Source: Caballeronia sp.
Lineage (GTDB): Bacteria > Pseudomonadota > Gammaproteobacteria > Burkholderiales > Burkholderiaceae
Length of the DNA stretch: 47,004 nt
Assembly: GCF_028292365.1 (NCBI RefSeq)
Contig: NZ_JAQGMM010000552.1
Coordinates: 1 to 47,004, forward strand
Direction: 5' to 3'
In this document: positions 1 to 8,343 of the stretch, piece after piece
How the letters are laid out: every line of letters begins with the position of its first letter
Position numbering within the stretch: the first letter of the stretch is position 1
Made by a program: the position numbers and the translations under genes
Notes under the pieces: generated by a model
The model's input: the letters and a program-made list of their open reading frames with translations, nothing else
What the model was told of the DNA's origin: nothing
Databases searched by the model: none

Positions 1-381
1 AGCCGCCCGCTCGCTACTTTGCGGATAGGCAACATGGTCAGGATGACTGACTTCATTCATTAATGCTGGCCGTCTGAAGCGTAGTCGACGCGTCACGCCT
101 AGCTGGCGATCGAAGAAAACTTCAACCACCTTGATTGCCCACGCGTGGGTGCCCTCTTGCGGAAGACGGGTTTTGCAGATCGGAACCTTGGCTAGTCCAA
201 GCTGGGTACAAGTCGAGAGAAAATCCAGGTGACCCACACCCGCAAGCTCCGTGAGCGAAGCGTTCGGTATCATTCGGACTGCGACAAGACTGTTCGTCGC
301 GCGCGGCGCGGTTGTGTCGAGATCGCCCAGCATGATCTCGACCGGCGTGTGCAAATGCTCCAGGCTGGCAGGACGTAGCAT
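1..381 (-). pseudogene. alpha/beta hydrolase (dienelactone hydrolase-like), 3' remnant
   Basis: This open frame runs from an ATG at 379-381 off the left edge of the window. It shares its frame with the upstream kinase and begins only 6 bases after that gene's TGA. Residues 5-90 look like the C-terminal third of a predicted dienelactone hydrolase (COG4188 type). A strand leads into a GDLDTTAP segment that would carry the catalytic acid, and a GVGHLDFLSTC segment would carry the catalytic histidine. The N-terminal two thirds, including the nucleophile-serine elbow, are absent. After the expected end (near FFDRQL) the frame continues for about 33 unrelated-looking residues. I infer a 5'-truncated, non-functional relic left by a deletion next to the kinase gene. 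The family assignment is from memory of the fold's C-terminal motifs. Confidence 0.55.
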
Positions 382-387
382 AGGCCA

Positions 388-1755
388 TCAAAGTATGGGG
401 TTGGTCACCGGCCGCCTCTTGTCACGGATAGTTGTCGCAACGCCTGACGTGCCCTCCACTTTCGGCAAGGACGCGGCAGGCAGCGTGATCAGAAAACGCG
501 CGCCGCCGGAAGCGGATTCTTCCAGCCGTACCTCGCCGCCATGAACGAGCGCGACGCGACGCACAATCGCAAGCCCAAGCCCGAAACCGCCCGTGTGCCG
601 GTCGCGGCTTGCGTCGAGCCTATGAAACGGTTCGAAGATTCGCGCACGTTCTGCAATGGGAATACCGGGACCGTCGTCGTCCACGATCAGCACGAGCGCG
701 CCCGCCGGACCCAGGCACGCGCTAAGAGAAATGGCGCGCTGCGCGTAGCGGGTGCTGTTGCGGATCAGGTTCAACAGCGCCCTTGCGACCAGTTTCGGAT
801 CACAGACATGACTCGCAGGCGCGCCGACCGTTGTAACCGACAGGCGCAGCGCGCGGTCGGCGACGTCGTTGGCCATGCTCGCCGCCACGCTATCCAGCAG
901 TTCGCTCACCGACACTTGCATCAGCAACATGTGCTCCGCGCCTTGTTCAAGCCGGCTTAACGTGAGCAATTCGGTCACGAGTTCATCGAGTTCACGCACG
1001 TCGCGGCGCAGCGCAAGTTGACGTTCGCGCTGGCGCTCCGGGGACTCAGGTGACTGCAACAACGCGAGGCCGAATTCGAGGCGTGCCAGAGGCGTTTTCA
1101 GCTCATGCGAGATACCATGCATCATGTCGCGCTGGTGCAGGATCGACGCTTCGATCTGCCGCGCCATTTCGTTAAACTGCTTCGAAAGATCGTAGATATT
1201 CGATTTCTTCGACAACGCCGCGCGAGTCGACAATTTACCTTTGCCGAACGCGCGGGCAGCGGCCTCGAGCTTCCTTAAGTCACGCCAGTGATAGTGGACC
1301 CAAAGGACAACGGACAACAGCGTCGCAAGCGCGACCAGGGCGTACGCCAGCGCCTTGATGTCCAGGTTGCCGGGCTCATCGGGATGGGCGTGAACGATCG
1401 TGCCGTCAGGCAATGGCAGATAGTAATCCTTTGCATCCCTGCTCAGCACCAGCTTGCCGTCGCGCAGGTCGCGCAACTGATCGGAATCGAGAACAGGGAT
1501 CACGTCTTGCATCGTGAGCAGGCTAAAGCCCTCGTCGCCATGTTTTTGCAGTTCAGCCAGCGCGGCTGCCCGCTGCTCGCCCGGATGCCGTTGCAGGTAA
1601 TCGGTCAACACGAACGCATAGGCTTTGACGCTCTCGCGCTGATTCGCTGTGACCCGCTCGTGGAAGAGCTGTGAGAAATATTCATTGACGAACACAATGG
1701 CTAAGCCGCCGCCCAGCAGCACGATCAAATACAGGCGGATCAGGGAGCGCAGCAT
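388..1755 (-). CDS. RstB-like sensor histidine kinase
   Basis: This is a 455-residue membrane sensor kinase that would phosphorylate the regulator encoded immediately upstream. Membrane segments are at about residues 7-24 and 135-154, with a sensor domain of roughly 110 residues between them in the periplasm. A HAMP-like linker spans 155-207. The H-box GISHELKTPLARLEFG carries the phospho-acceptor His217. The N-box has Asn333, and the ATP-binding G1 motif DDDGPGI is near 359-365, followed by FGLGLAI at 391-397. The juxtamembrane WRDLRKLEAAARAFG segment resembles E. coli RstB. The start codon directly abuts the regulator's TGA, so the two are probably translationally coupled. About 28 residues beyond the ATPase domain form an unusual tail ending just before a hydrolase relic, perhaps altered by the same deletion. 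Confidence 0.88.
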   Translation of the reverse strand: MLRSLIRLYLIVLLGGGLAIVFVNEYFSQLFHERVTANQRESVKAYAFVLTDYLQRHPGEQRAAALAELQKHGDEGFSLLTMQDVIPVLDSDQLRDLRDGKLVLSRDAKDYYLPLPDGTIVHAHPDEPGNLDIKALAYALVALATLLSVVLWVHYHWRDLRKLEAAARAFGKGKLSTRAALSKKSNIYDLSKQFNEMARQIEASILHQRDMMHGISHELKTPLARLEFGLALLQSPESPERQRERQLALRRDVRELDELVTELLTLSRLEQGAEHMLLMQVSVSELLDSVAASMANDVADRALRLSVTTVGAPASHVCDPKLVARALLNLIRNSTRYAQRAISLSACLGPAGALVLIVDDDGPGIPIAERARIFEPFHRLDASRDRHTGGFGLGLAIVRRVALVHGGEVRLEESASGGARFLITLPAASLPKVEGTSGVATTIRDKRRPVTNPIL

Positions 1756-2484
1756 TCAGTCCTCCCACGCCGACGGGCTGAACAGATAACCGCGGCCCCA
1801 GATCGTCTTGATCTTGTGCGGCTCCGGCGATGCGTCTTCAAACCGGCGCCGCAGCCGCGAAATACCGGAATCAACGGTACGGTCCAGCCCGTCGAATTCG
1901 ATGCCGCGCAATTGCTTGAGGATATCGTCGCGGCTCAGCACGGTGCCGGCCGCGCGCGCCAGGATCACAAGCAGGTTGTACTCGGCGGTCTTCAGGTCGA
2001 TGTCCTGACCGCGCCACGTCACCGTGCGGTTCGGCGGCGAGATCACCAGCTCGCCGAACGTGAGCGTGCCGGCAGCCACAGCCGGCGTCGTAATGTCCTC
2101 GGCCGGCTGTGACCGCCTGAGCAGTGCGCGGGCGCGCGCCACCAGCACACGCGGTTCAATCGGCTTGACAACATAATCGTCCGCGCCGGTTTCAAGTCCC
2201 GCAACCTGGTCGAAGACATCGACGCGAGCAGTCAGGATCAACACCGGCACGCTCGAGAAACCGCGAATGCGCCGGCACACTTCCATGCCGTCCATGTTGG
2301 GCAGCATCAGGTCGAGAATCACCAGCGCCGGTTTATGCTCGCGGACAGCGGCCACGGCAATGTCACCGCGCCGCACGATAGTCACCGCGAATTCATAGCC
2401 ATCCAGATACTCCCCGATCAGTTGCGCGAGGCGGTCGTCGTCCTCGATCAGCAACACGTTGTACTTGGGTGAGATCTCGTTCAT
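1756..2484 (-). CDS. OmpR/RstA-family response regulator
   Basis: This is a 242-residue DNA-binding response regulator. The receiver domain (about 8-120) has the acidic pair Asp15/Asp16, phospho-acceptor Asp58 in ILDLMLP, Thr85 and Lys107. A winged-helix Trans_reg_C domain occupies about 140-240 and includes the RTVDSGISRLRRRF recognition helix and the closing GRGYLF hairpin. I chose the ATG at 2484 because a GGAG motif precedes it at good spacing and the receiver fold starts right after it. A longer reading from 2583 adds 33 non-conserved residues. It is first in a two-gene operon with the kinase at 388-1755 and divergent from a MipA/OmpV-like gene. The shared spacer carries phased 10-bp repeats that could be its own binding site. 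Confidence 0.9.
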   Translation of the reverse strand: MNEISPKYNVLLIEDDDRLAQLIGEYLDGYEFAVTIVRRGDIAVAAVREHKPALVILDLMLPNMDGMEVCRRIRGFSSVPVLILTARVDVFDQVAGLETGADDYVVKPIEPRVLVARARALLRRSQPAEDITTPAVAAGTLTFGELVISPPNRTVTWRGQDIDLKTAEYNLLVILARAAGTVLSRDDILKQLRGIEFDGLDRTVDSGISRLRRRFEDASPEPHKIKTIWGRGYLFSPSAWED

Positions 2485-2567
2485 TTTTATTCTCCGCCTT
2501 GCGGCTGCACTAGCAACCGCCGATTCTATCCTCGCGCGCGTAAGGCAGGGCCGCGCGCAACACTCGC

Positions 2568-2617
2568 GGACACTTGAACACAATTCAGCACAATTTCGCC
2601 CAACTTCAAAACAGACA
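2568..2617. promoter_or_regulatory. phased 10-bp direct repeats, candidate response-regulator operator
   Basis: Between the divergent regulator and mipA-like genes lies a run of units exactly 10 bp apart: GGACACTTGA, ACACAATTCA, GCACAATTTC, GCCCAACTTC, AAAACAGACA. The middle three fit NCNCAANTTC closely. OmpR-family regulators bind head-to-tail half-sites spaced by one helical turn, so this is a plausible operator for the adjacent regulator. It may control both directions. The repeat is seen directly; the function is inferred. Confidence 0.45.
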
Positions 2618-2670
2618 CCGGTCGACCGCGTCCCTAGACTGCGGCTTCACTCCTAGAAAAAGACCTGACC

Positions 2671-3453
2671 GTGCGCAAACGCCTCTCCTATCTTTCCTGC
2701 CTGTGCTTCCCGCTACTTGGCCTGACGTATTCCTCCATGGCTCATGCCGAAAATTTCTACACGTTCGGTCTGGGCACCGGCGTCGCGCCGCGTTACCTCG
2801 GCAGCAAGGACTATCGTGGCCTGATCGCTCCAGTGTTCTCCGCTGAATTTTCCAATGGCTTTTTCATCAGCCCGTTCGAAGGCGCCGGCTATAAGAAGAC
2901 CTTCGCCAATGGCATCTTCGTCTCGACGGCGCTCGACTATGACTTCGGCCGCAGCGACAGTAATCGCGCCGACCTGCCCGGCTCCAACTACCTGAAGGGC
3001 ATGGGCCGCATTCCCGGCTCGCTGATGATGTCCTTCCAGGTCGGCGCCACTGTGTTCGGCGATACGACCATCAGCGTGACGCTCGACCAGCCGCTCACGC
3101 ACACCACGCGCGGCGTCAGCGGGCACCTCGACGTGACAAAGCCCGTTCTGCACACGGCCAAAAACGACATCAGCATCACCGGCAGCCTGCACGCCGGCAG
3201 CGGACGTTATACGCAGACCTTTTTCGGCGTCACCGAAGCGCAGTCCGCGAGCAGTGGCTTCCGGTCCTACTCGGTGAAAGCCGGCATCGACAACGCAATG
3301 GTCTCAGCCGCGTGGACCTATTCCGTTACGCCGAAATGGTCAGTGCGGACATCCGGTGGCGTGTCGCGGATTCTCGGTTCGTCCGCGGACAGCCCCATCG
3401 TGCAAAAGAAGAGCGCTTATTTCGCAACGACAGCCGTGACTTATCGATATTAG
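2671..3453 (+). CDS. MipA/OmpV-family outer membrane protein
   Basis: This is a 260-residue predicted outer-membrane beta-barrel. It has a signal peptide with cleavage near AHA|EN at residue 26, alternating hydrophobic strands rich in Gly and aromatics, and a terminal strand ending in Tyr (VTYRY) as barrels recognised by the BAM machinery do. GVAPRYLGSKDYRGLIAPVF is the characteristic MipA/OmpV opening. MipA of E. coli is an MltA-interacting scaffold, but most family members have no known role. The start is a GTG with only a weak ribosome site. It is transcribed divergently from the RstA/RstB-like pair, and many such pairs control the barrel gene next to them. That regulatory link is inferred here from the repeat array upstream. 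Confidence 0.83.
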   Translation: MRKRLSYLSCLCFPLLGLTYSSMAHAENFYTFGLGTGVAPRYLGSKDYRGLIAPVFSAEFSNGFFISPFEGAGYKKTFANGIFVSTALDYDFGRSDSNRADLPGSNYLKGMGRIPGSLMMSFQVGATVFGDTTISVTLDQPLTHTTRGVSGHLDVTKPVLHTAKNDISITGSLHAGSGRYTQTFFGVTEAQSASSGFRSYSVKAGIDNAMVSAAWTYSVTPKWSVRTSGGVSRILGSSADSPIVQKKSAYFATTAVTYRY

Positions 3454-3553
3454 ACCCGGCGATACCAGGCGCGGCGTCGGCGCGGCAACCGTCCACTCCC
3501 CTGCTCCCGCTGCTGTTAGCCGCACCTCAATTTTCCTCTGAACGGAGAACGGT

Positions 3554-4780
3554 ATGTTTGCATGGCAAACCCCTCTGTCCACCGCCTGGCAAGACAGCCT
3601 CACGGCGTCCACGCGCATGCATGTGGTGGGCATCGATCGACTGGTGCTGACCGGTGCTACCGGATTTATCGGCGGCACGGTGCTGGTGACGCTCATGAAT
3701 GCCGGTCTGATCGAACGGCTCGTGTGTCTCGTGCGTGCGGAGAACACAGCCGAGGCGCTGACCCGCCTGCGTGCATCCGCCATACGTTGCGGTTTGCCGC
3801 ACGTCCGCGCACAACGGCTGACCGAGACGAACGTGATCGTGGGAGACCTGGGCGGCGACTTTACGGAAGCGGATCTCGCGCGACTGACGGAGGCGTCGCA
3901 TGTGATCAACTGCGCCGCCATGGCGTCGTTCTCCATGAATTCGCAAGTACTCGATATCAACGTGCGCGACACGTTGCGGTTCGCTTCGCACTTTGCCGAC
4001 AGTCAAGTGCTGCGGCGTTTCCTGCACGTCAGCACGGCCATGGCCTGCGGCACGCAATGCAGTCCGGTCGTGTCCGAGCCCGCGTTCGACCATAACGAGA
4101 ACGCGAACGAAGACGGGAGCAGGTACGGAAGCACAAGCGAACGCGAGACGAACCACCTGGTGCCCTATACGCAAAGCAAGCGCGATGTCGAGAGGCTCCT
4201 GCGCCTCTACTACCCATCGTTGCCGGTGGTCATGGTGCGGCCATCGATTGTCGTCGGACACACGGTGTTGGGCACGTTGCCCTCGCCGAGTATCTTCTGG
4301 GTGTTTCGCGTGGTGCATGGCGCGCGGCGCTTCAGTGCGAAGGCGATGACCCGGCTCGATGTGATCTCGGTCGACGATTGCGCCCGCGCGCTGGCCTTGC
4401 TCGCCGTCAAGCCGAAGCTGGCGTTCGACACCTACCACGTGTCGGCCGGATCGGAAGCGCCGACCATTGGCCAGATTATCGGCGCGATGGATGAGGCCAC
4501 GGGCATATCGGGGAAACGCTACTCCATCTGCGCACCGCGCGACTTCCGCAGGATCGCGTGTGATGTGGTCGGGCGTCAGCGCTCGGGCGCGGCACGGCTG
4601 ATTGAACATGCACTGGGAATCTATGCCGGGTTCGCCAACCTGGACTACCGGTTCGATAATCGCCGCCTGCGCGAAGAGATCGGCTTCGAGCCCCTGCCGT
4701 TTATCGACTATGTCAGCGAATGCGTGCGGACGTCGCGCGGCATTGGGATCGTCGAGCAGATGCGCTGGAATTTCCAGTAA
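3554..4780 (+). CDS. extended SDR / thioester-reductase-like NAD(P)-dependent oxidoreductase
   Basis: This 408-residue protein is an extended short-chain dehydrogenase of the male-sterility/thioester-reductase (NAD_binding_4) type. The nucleotide-binding motif TGATGFIG lies at 33-40, and the active-site pair Tyr205/Lys209 is in YTQSK with a Ser/Thr at 160-161. The domain would reduce an acyl thioester or oxidise/reduce a sterol- or lipid-like substrate. No carrier-protein or adenylation domain is fused or adjacent, so the substrate is open. A GGAG motif precedes the ATG at suitable spacing. The gene follows the mipA-like gene by about 100 bp on the same strand and ends before a strong terminator. 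It is probably a cytosolic enzyme. Confidence 0.75.
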   Translation: MFAWQTPLSTAWQDSLTASTRMHVVGIDRLVLTGATGFIGGTVLVTLMNAGLIERLVCLVRAENTAEALTRLRASAIRCGLPHVRAQRLTETNVIVGDLGGDFTEADLARLTEASHVINCAAMASFSMNSQVLDINVRDTLRFASHFADSQVLRRFLHVSTAMACGTQCSPVVSEPAFDHNENANEDGSRYGSTSERETNHLVPYTQSKRDVERLLRLYYPSLPVVMVRPSIVVGHTVLGTLPSPSIFWVFRVVHGARRFSAKAMTRLDVISVDDCARALALLAVKPKLAFDTYHVSAGSEAPTIGQIIGAMDEATGISGKRYSICAPRDFRRIACDVVGRQRSGAARLIEHALGIYAGFANLDYRFDNRRLREEIGFEPLPFIDYVSECVRTSRGIGIVEQMRWNFQ

Positions 4781-4819
4781 GCAGCATAACTAAGCAAACA
4801 CATTTACTTCGTCGCAAGA

Positions 4820-4860
4820 CGAACCGGGGGCATCCAGACAGGACGCCCCCGGTTCGTTTA
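4820..4860. terminator. bidirectional intrinsic terminator
   Basis: A perfect 12-bp inverted repeat (CGAACCGGGGGC at 4820-4831, GCCCCCGGTTCG at 4845-4856) has a 13-nt loop. TTTA follows on the plus strand. It sits between the converging SDR and fliD genes, so it can end both transcripts. Confidence 0.75.
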
Positions 4861-4889
4861 CCGCTGCTCGGCACGCGGTGCGCTCCCGA

Positions 4890-6392
4890 TCAACCCTTGC
4901 CTCCGGCCAGTGCGCCCGCACTGTTGGCCCCGCCGAACAACGCAGTCAGATAGCTCGTATTGCTGGCCATCTGCGCCATCAGCGTATTGAGCGCAGTGAA
5001 CTGCGCGTTGTAGTTGTTTGTCAGTTGCGTGGCGAATGCATCCAGCTTTGTACCCTGGACCTTGATGTTGTCGAGGTCCTTGTTGAGCGCCGTTGTCCTG
5101 GTATCGAGCAGGCCATCTTTTTTCAGAAAAGTCGTGAGGGTCTTGTTCATCTCCGCGCCGATGCCGGAGCCCGCACTGAACAATGCGTTGATCGTGCCGG
5201 GCTTGGTGGTCAGCGCCGCGTTCAACACCGTGTCGTCAATCTTCAACGTGCTGTCCTTTTGCAGCGTGATGCCGATAGAACCCAGGTTCGCCATTCCCTT
5301 GACCCCGCCCGCTGAAGTCGGGACACCCTTGCTGATCACGGTCGCAAGCGCGTTCCTTACCGTGTTCATCATCGAGTCGCCAAGCAATGGCCCGCCTTGC
5401 GAACCCTTGGGTTGCGCAGCGTCGAAAGAAGTCAGCGACGCAGCCATGCTGACAAAATTGTTATACGCCGTGACGAAGGCCTTGAGCGAGGTCTGCTGGG
5501 CGGCTGTGTCTGAGCTGATGCTCAGCGTCTGGGTCATGCCCACGGACTCGGAAGTGAGGTTGATCGACAACCCCGCAATAGCCGATGTCACGCTGTTGGT
5601 CGGGCTGCTGACCTCGGTGCCGGCCACCGTCAGCAACGCGTCCCTGCCGGCCGCGGTTTGCTTCCAGTTCGCCGATGGTTCAATGGTCGTGTACGGCGCC
5701 ACGGTCTTGGTCGGGTCCGTAGGGTCGACGGTCGATGTGGACGAGGTGACGTTGAGCTTCGATAACCCGGTGTTGTCACCCGAGCCGGTCGGCGTTACCT
5801 CCACCGAGATACCGCTCGCCTTGCCCGTGGTCGACGAGTGCAGCACGAGATGCGCGCCGTCGGTACCGGTGATCACCGTCGCGCTCACGCCGGGATTGCC
5901 GTAAGCCGAATTGTTCGCGGCTGCAATGCCGCTATGCGTGTTATTCGACGAATCGATGTTGATCGAAACGTCCGAGCCGCCCACCGAGAGTTTCAGCGTG
6001 CCGGGACCAAGTGTTTCCTTGGCGCCGAAGGCGCCCGAAGTGATACTTTGCGATGTCGCTATGTTAGTGACCTGGATCGCATAGCTGCCCGTGGTTGCGC
6101 CCTTGCCTGCAGTGGCCGTCAGGCCCTTGCCGTCCGCCTTGGCGGTGACAGCGGACAAAGCGGTGCCATCGGACAGCGACGCCAGCGAACTCTGCAGCAG
6201 CGACATGACCGATTTCAACGAACCGACAGCAGTCAGTTGCGAGGTGCTGGTCTTCTGTTTTGCCGCGTTAGCCGCGTTCAATCCGGCAACCCGTGCATTG
6301 ACGATAGCTGCCACAAGCGCAGGGACGTCGGTATTCTTGCCGGTCGAGCCGTTGATTAGAGATTGTCCCGCGGACTTGATTGCGTCAGACAT
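4890..6392 (-). CDS. fliD: flagellar hook-associated protein 2 (filament cap)
   Basis: This 500-residue protein matches FliD, the cap that sits at the growing tip of the flagellar filament and folds incoming flagellin. There is no signal peptide, as expected for a type III export substrate. The N-terminal region (about 15-115, with SLKSVMSLLQSSLASL) is the FliD_N coiled-coil part, the middle is Ser/Thr/Gly-rich and variable, and 250-490 is FliD_C ending in a helical segment. Cap proteins are usually encoded beside flagellin and fliS/fliT. None of these is present in the window, so this copy stands alone. The ATG has a GGGAG about 12 nt upstream. A candidate sigma-28 promoter lies about 90-115 bp upstream. 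Confidence 0.85.
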   Translation of the reverse strand: MSDAIKSAGQSLINGSTGKNTDVPALVAAIVNARVAGLNAANAAKQKTSTSQLTAVGSLKSVMSLLQSSLASLSDGTALSAVTAKADGKGLTATAGKGATTGSYAIQVTNIATSQSITSGAFGAKETLGPGTLKLSVGGSDVSINIDSSNNTHSGIAAANNSAYGNPGVSATVITGTDGAHLVLHSSTTGKASGISVEVTPTGSGDNTGLSKLNVTSSTSTVDPTDPTKTVAPYTTIEPSANWKQTAAGRDALLTVAGTEVSSPTNSVTSAIAGLSINLTSESVGMTQTLSISSDTAAQQTSLKAFVTAYNNFVSMAASLTSFDAAQPKGSQGGPLLGDSMMNTVRNALATVISKGVPTSAGGVKGMANLGSIGITLQKDSTLKIDDTVLNAALTTKPGTINALFSAGSGIGAEMNKTLTTFLKKDGLLDTRTTALNKDLDNIKVQGTKLDAFATQLTNNYNAQFTALNTLMAQMASNTSYLTALFGGANSAGALAGGKG

Positions 6393-6482
6393 AGAAACTG
6401 GAACTCCCTTGGTTCATTCGCGTGATGAGCGGCTGAGATGCTGCTGCGCGTGTCATGAAATGTTTCTGTAAGCTACGTTAAC

Positions 6483-6509
6483 ATTACGACAAGCAAACAA
6501 CATTCTTTA
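6483..6509 (-). promoter_or_regulatory. candidate sigma-28 (FliA) promoter for fliD
   Basis: On the minus strand TAAAGAAT (6502-6509), an 11-nt spacer and GTCGTAAT (6483-6490) resemble the flagellar class 3 consensus TAAAGTTT-N11-GCCGATAA. The -35 element matches well and the -10 only in part. The site lies in an A/T-rich stretch upstream of fliD. The rest of 6393-6713 holds no gene I can recognise. A short minus-strand frame near 6540-6650 reads like protein but is broken by stops. Confidence 0.35.
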
Positions 6510-6713
6510 ATTATATTTACATTACGCGATGATCAATTGAGTCTCACGACGCCGTCTGCGCGGTTATCGGGTACCGGAACGACGATTCCATTGAACGAGT
6601 TTGTTGGGCTCACGGCCGCCATCAAGCCCTGCACGGATCACGTGGCGGTGAGGTTCAGGGCATGAGGATTGATGGGCGATGCAGCGACCCGACCTCGCTC
6701 ACCCAATGGCGTT

Positions 6714-7649
6714 TCACGCAGCTTGCGTCTGCGCCAACGTGCTGGAAGCGGCTGCGAGCAATTTGCAATGCCCCTGCAACCAGAAGGTAAAGATATCGAG
6801 TGCCTCTTTATTGATCGGGTCATCGTTATACGAAATGAAATAGCCATCGTCATTCCGAATAAAATGCGCCGTAGGCACGATCAGCCGGTTGCCAGCCAAC
6901 TCCGCACATACAAAAATCTCGGGGACCAGCGCAACGCCCAATCCCGATACTGCCGCACTGGTCAACATGGTAAACAACTCAAATCTGCATCCTCTCAACG
7001 GCCTGAAATCTGCTCCCAGACCCGCACTTGAAAACCATTGTTTCCACGCACCCTCCCTTGACGACAGGTGCAACAAAGGCAATTGAGCAATCATGTCCAC
7101 GGATACCTCCGATAGATGATTGACCAATTCCGCGTTGCAAACTGGAACCACCTTCCCTTCCTGGACCAGCAAGTCTCCCCGGGTGCCCTGCCACACGTCG
7201 TTGCCATAATAAATAACAGCATCGAACTGACTGTTATTCAATATAAACGGGTCCGATCTGGCTGTAATATTTATACTGATACCAGGATATTTATTTCTGA
7301 AATCTTTCAGTTTTGGAATCAACCACTGAGTACCAAAGGTCGCGCTAACGGCAATATCCAGCGATGTTCCATTCTCCCTCTGGTCTATCAAATCCTGCGT
7401 GTTTCTTTCAATACGATCGAGACAGCTCTTTATCTTCAATGCGTATGCGCTGCCATACTGCGTCAGTTCAATCCTTTTTCTCACGCGCTTGAACAAAACC
7501 ACCCCCAGCTTGTTCTCCAGCCCGGCGATCTGCTTGCTGACGGCACTTTGCGTGAGATGCAACTCCTCAGCTGCACGGGTCAGGTTTCCATGCCTGGCCA
7601 CACACTCGAAGATTTCCAAAGCTGACAAGCTGGGAATAATTTTTCTCAT
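6714..7649 (-). CDS. GcvA-like LysR-family transcriptional regulator
   Basis: This is a 311-residue LysR-type regulator. The winged helix-turn-helix covers about 5-64 (GNLTRAAEELHLTQSAVSKQIAGLE is the signature helix region), and the effector-binding periplasmic-protein-like domain covers about 92-295. WLIPKLKDFRNKYPGI and the ALVPEIFV segment are typical of the GcvA/AmpR branch. It is transcribed away from the ABC-transporter/oxidoreductase operon starting at 8344, across a spacer of nearly 700 bp. It is the likely regulator of that operon, responding to its substrate. Codon use is visibly more A/T-rich than in the flanking genes, like the rest of the 6.7-12.3 kb block, which suggests acquisition as a unit. 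It starts at an ATG at 7649. Confidence 0.85.
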   Translation of the reverse strand: MRKIIPSLSALEIFECVARHGNLTRAAEELHLTQSAVSKQIAGLENKLGVVLFKRVRKRIELTQYGSAYALKIKSCLDRIERNTQDLIDQRENGTSLDIAVSATFGTQWLIPKLKDFRNKYPGISINITARSDPFILNNSQFDAVIYYGNDVWQGTRGDLLVQEGKVVPVCNAELVNHLSEVSVDMIAQLPLLHLSSREGAWKQWFSSAGLGADFRPLRGCRFELFTMLTSAAVSGLGVALVPEIFVCAELAGNRLIVPTAHFIRNDDGYFISYNDDPINKEALDIFTFWLQGHCKLLAAASSTLAQTQAA

Positions 7650-8343
7650 CTATTCACTCCTGAATTGAGCTTTTTACGCGAGGGGAATCCAGGCGAGATC
7701 AAGCCAGTTGCCCGCATAATCGCCAGATCCGGTGCCCATTGGATGCCATCTTTAGCGCTTCAAACCCGCTCCGGTTTTGACTAGTCGTCGCTCACCATTC
7801 GACGCATTGTCGGCGCACTCAATTGCCTTTGTCTCACGAAATATTTTAGGTCTGGCGGGTAAACACGCATTGTTTTTCGAGAATAATCGCTCGTCATGAC
7901 CTCATAAAATCACGTATATCGGATCATTCCATAAGCTCATGACAATGCCACCAAATCTCCCTTTTCCAGGCTTTAATTTATGATTAATCTCCAACGACTG
8001 GCTTTCACATTAGTAACGGCTAAACGCCGCGAAGTTCGATCGGAACACTAAGGATAACCCTCGCAATCAGTCAGTCGGTCGTCGAAACCCCGACGGTAAA
8101 TAAAGAAACAGGTCGATGAAGCGAACGGTCCCAAGACCGAATTTCGATTGAGCGTGCAGATAATCGCGGGTTTATTGGGAGGAGCAGTGCGTGTTTATCG
8201 TGTTCGGCGATCACATCTGATCGAGCGTTGCGCCAGAACCCCCCGGAAAGTGGTGCTACGGCTCAGCGCTCATGAGTTTCTCCGCTAGCGCGGACGCGTT
8301 GTACAAAGTACCCGAAGCAAGTCCTACAACTGGAGACGCAATC
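7650..8343. other. long intergenic spacer between lysR and ABC operon
   Basis: No recognisable gene lies in these about 690 bp. The centre is A/T-rich, with LysR-type material such as GATTAATC (about 7981-7988) and the palindrome GTCATGAC (about 7894-7901). The promoters of both divergent units must lie here. Near the right end is a nine-codon mini-ORF with a strong ribosome site (8191-8220). I could not assign a precise -35/-10 pair. Confidence 0.4.
8191..8220 (+). other. possible nine-codon leader ORF
   Basis: A GTG codon is preceded at 6-nt spacing by GGGAGGAG (8177-8184), one of the best ribosome sites in the window. It opens a frame of only nine codons reading MFIVFGDHI and then TGA. 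It lies 123 bp before the binding-protein start, in the presumed 5' leader. It might be a regulatory leader peptide or chance. No obvious attenuator hairpin pair follows. Confidence 0.25.

Noticed and set aside
6540..6660. Minus-strand stretch reading MAAVSPTNSFNGIVVPVPDN
   Set aside because: It looks protein-like but is flanked by stops within a few dozen codons. I could not match it to any family, so I left it uncalled.
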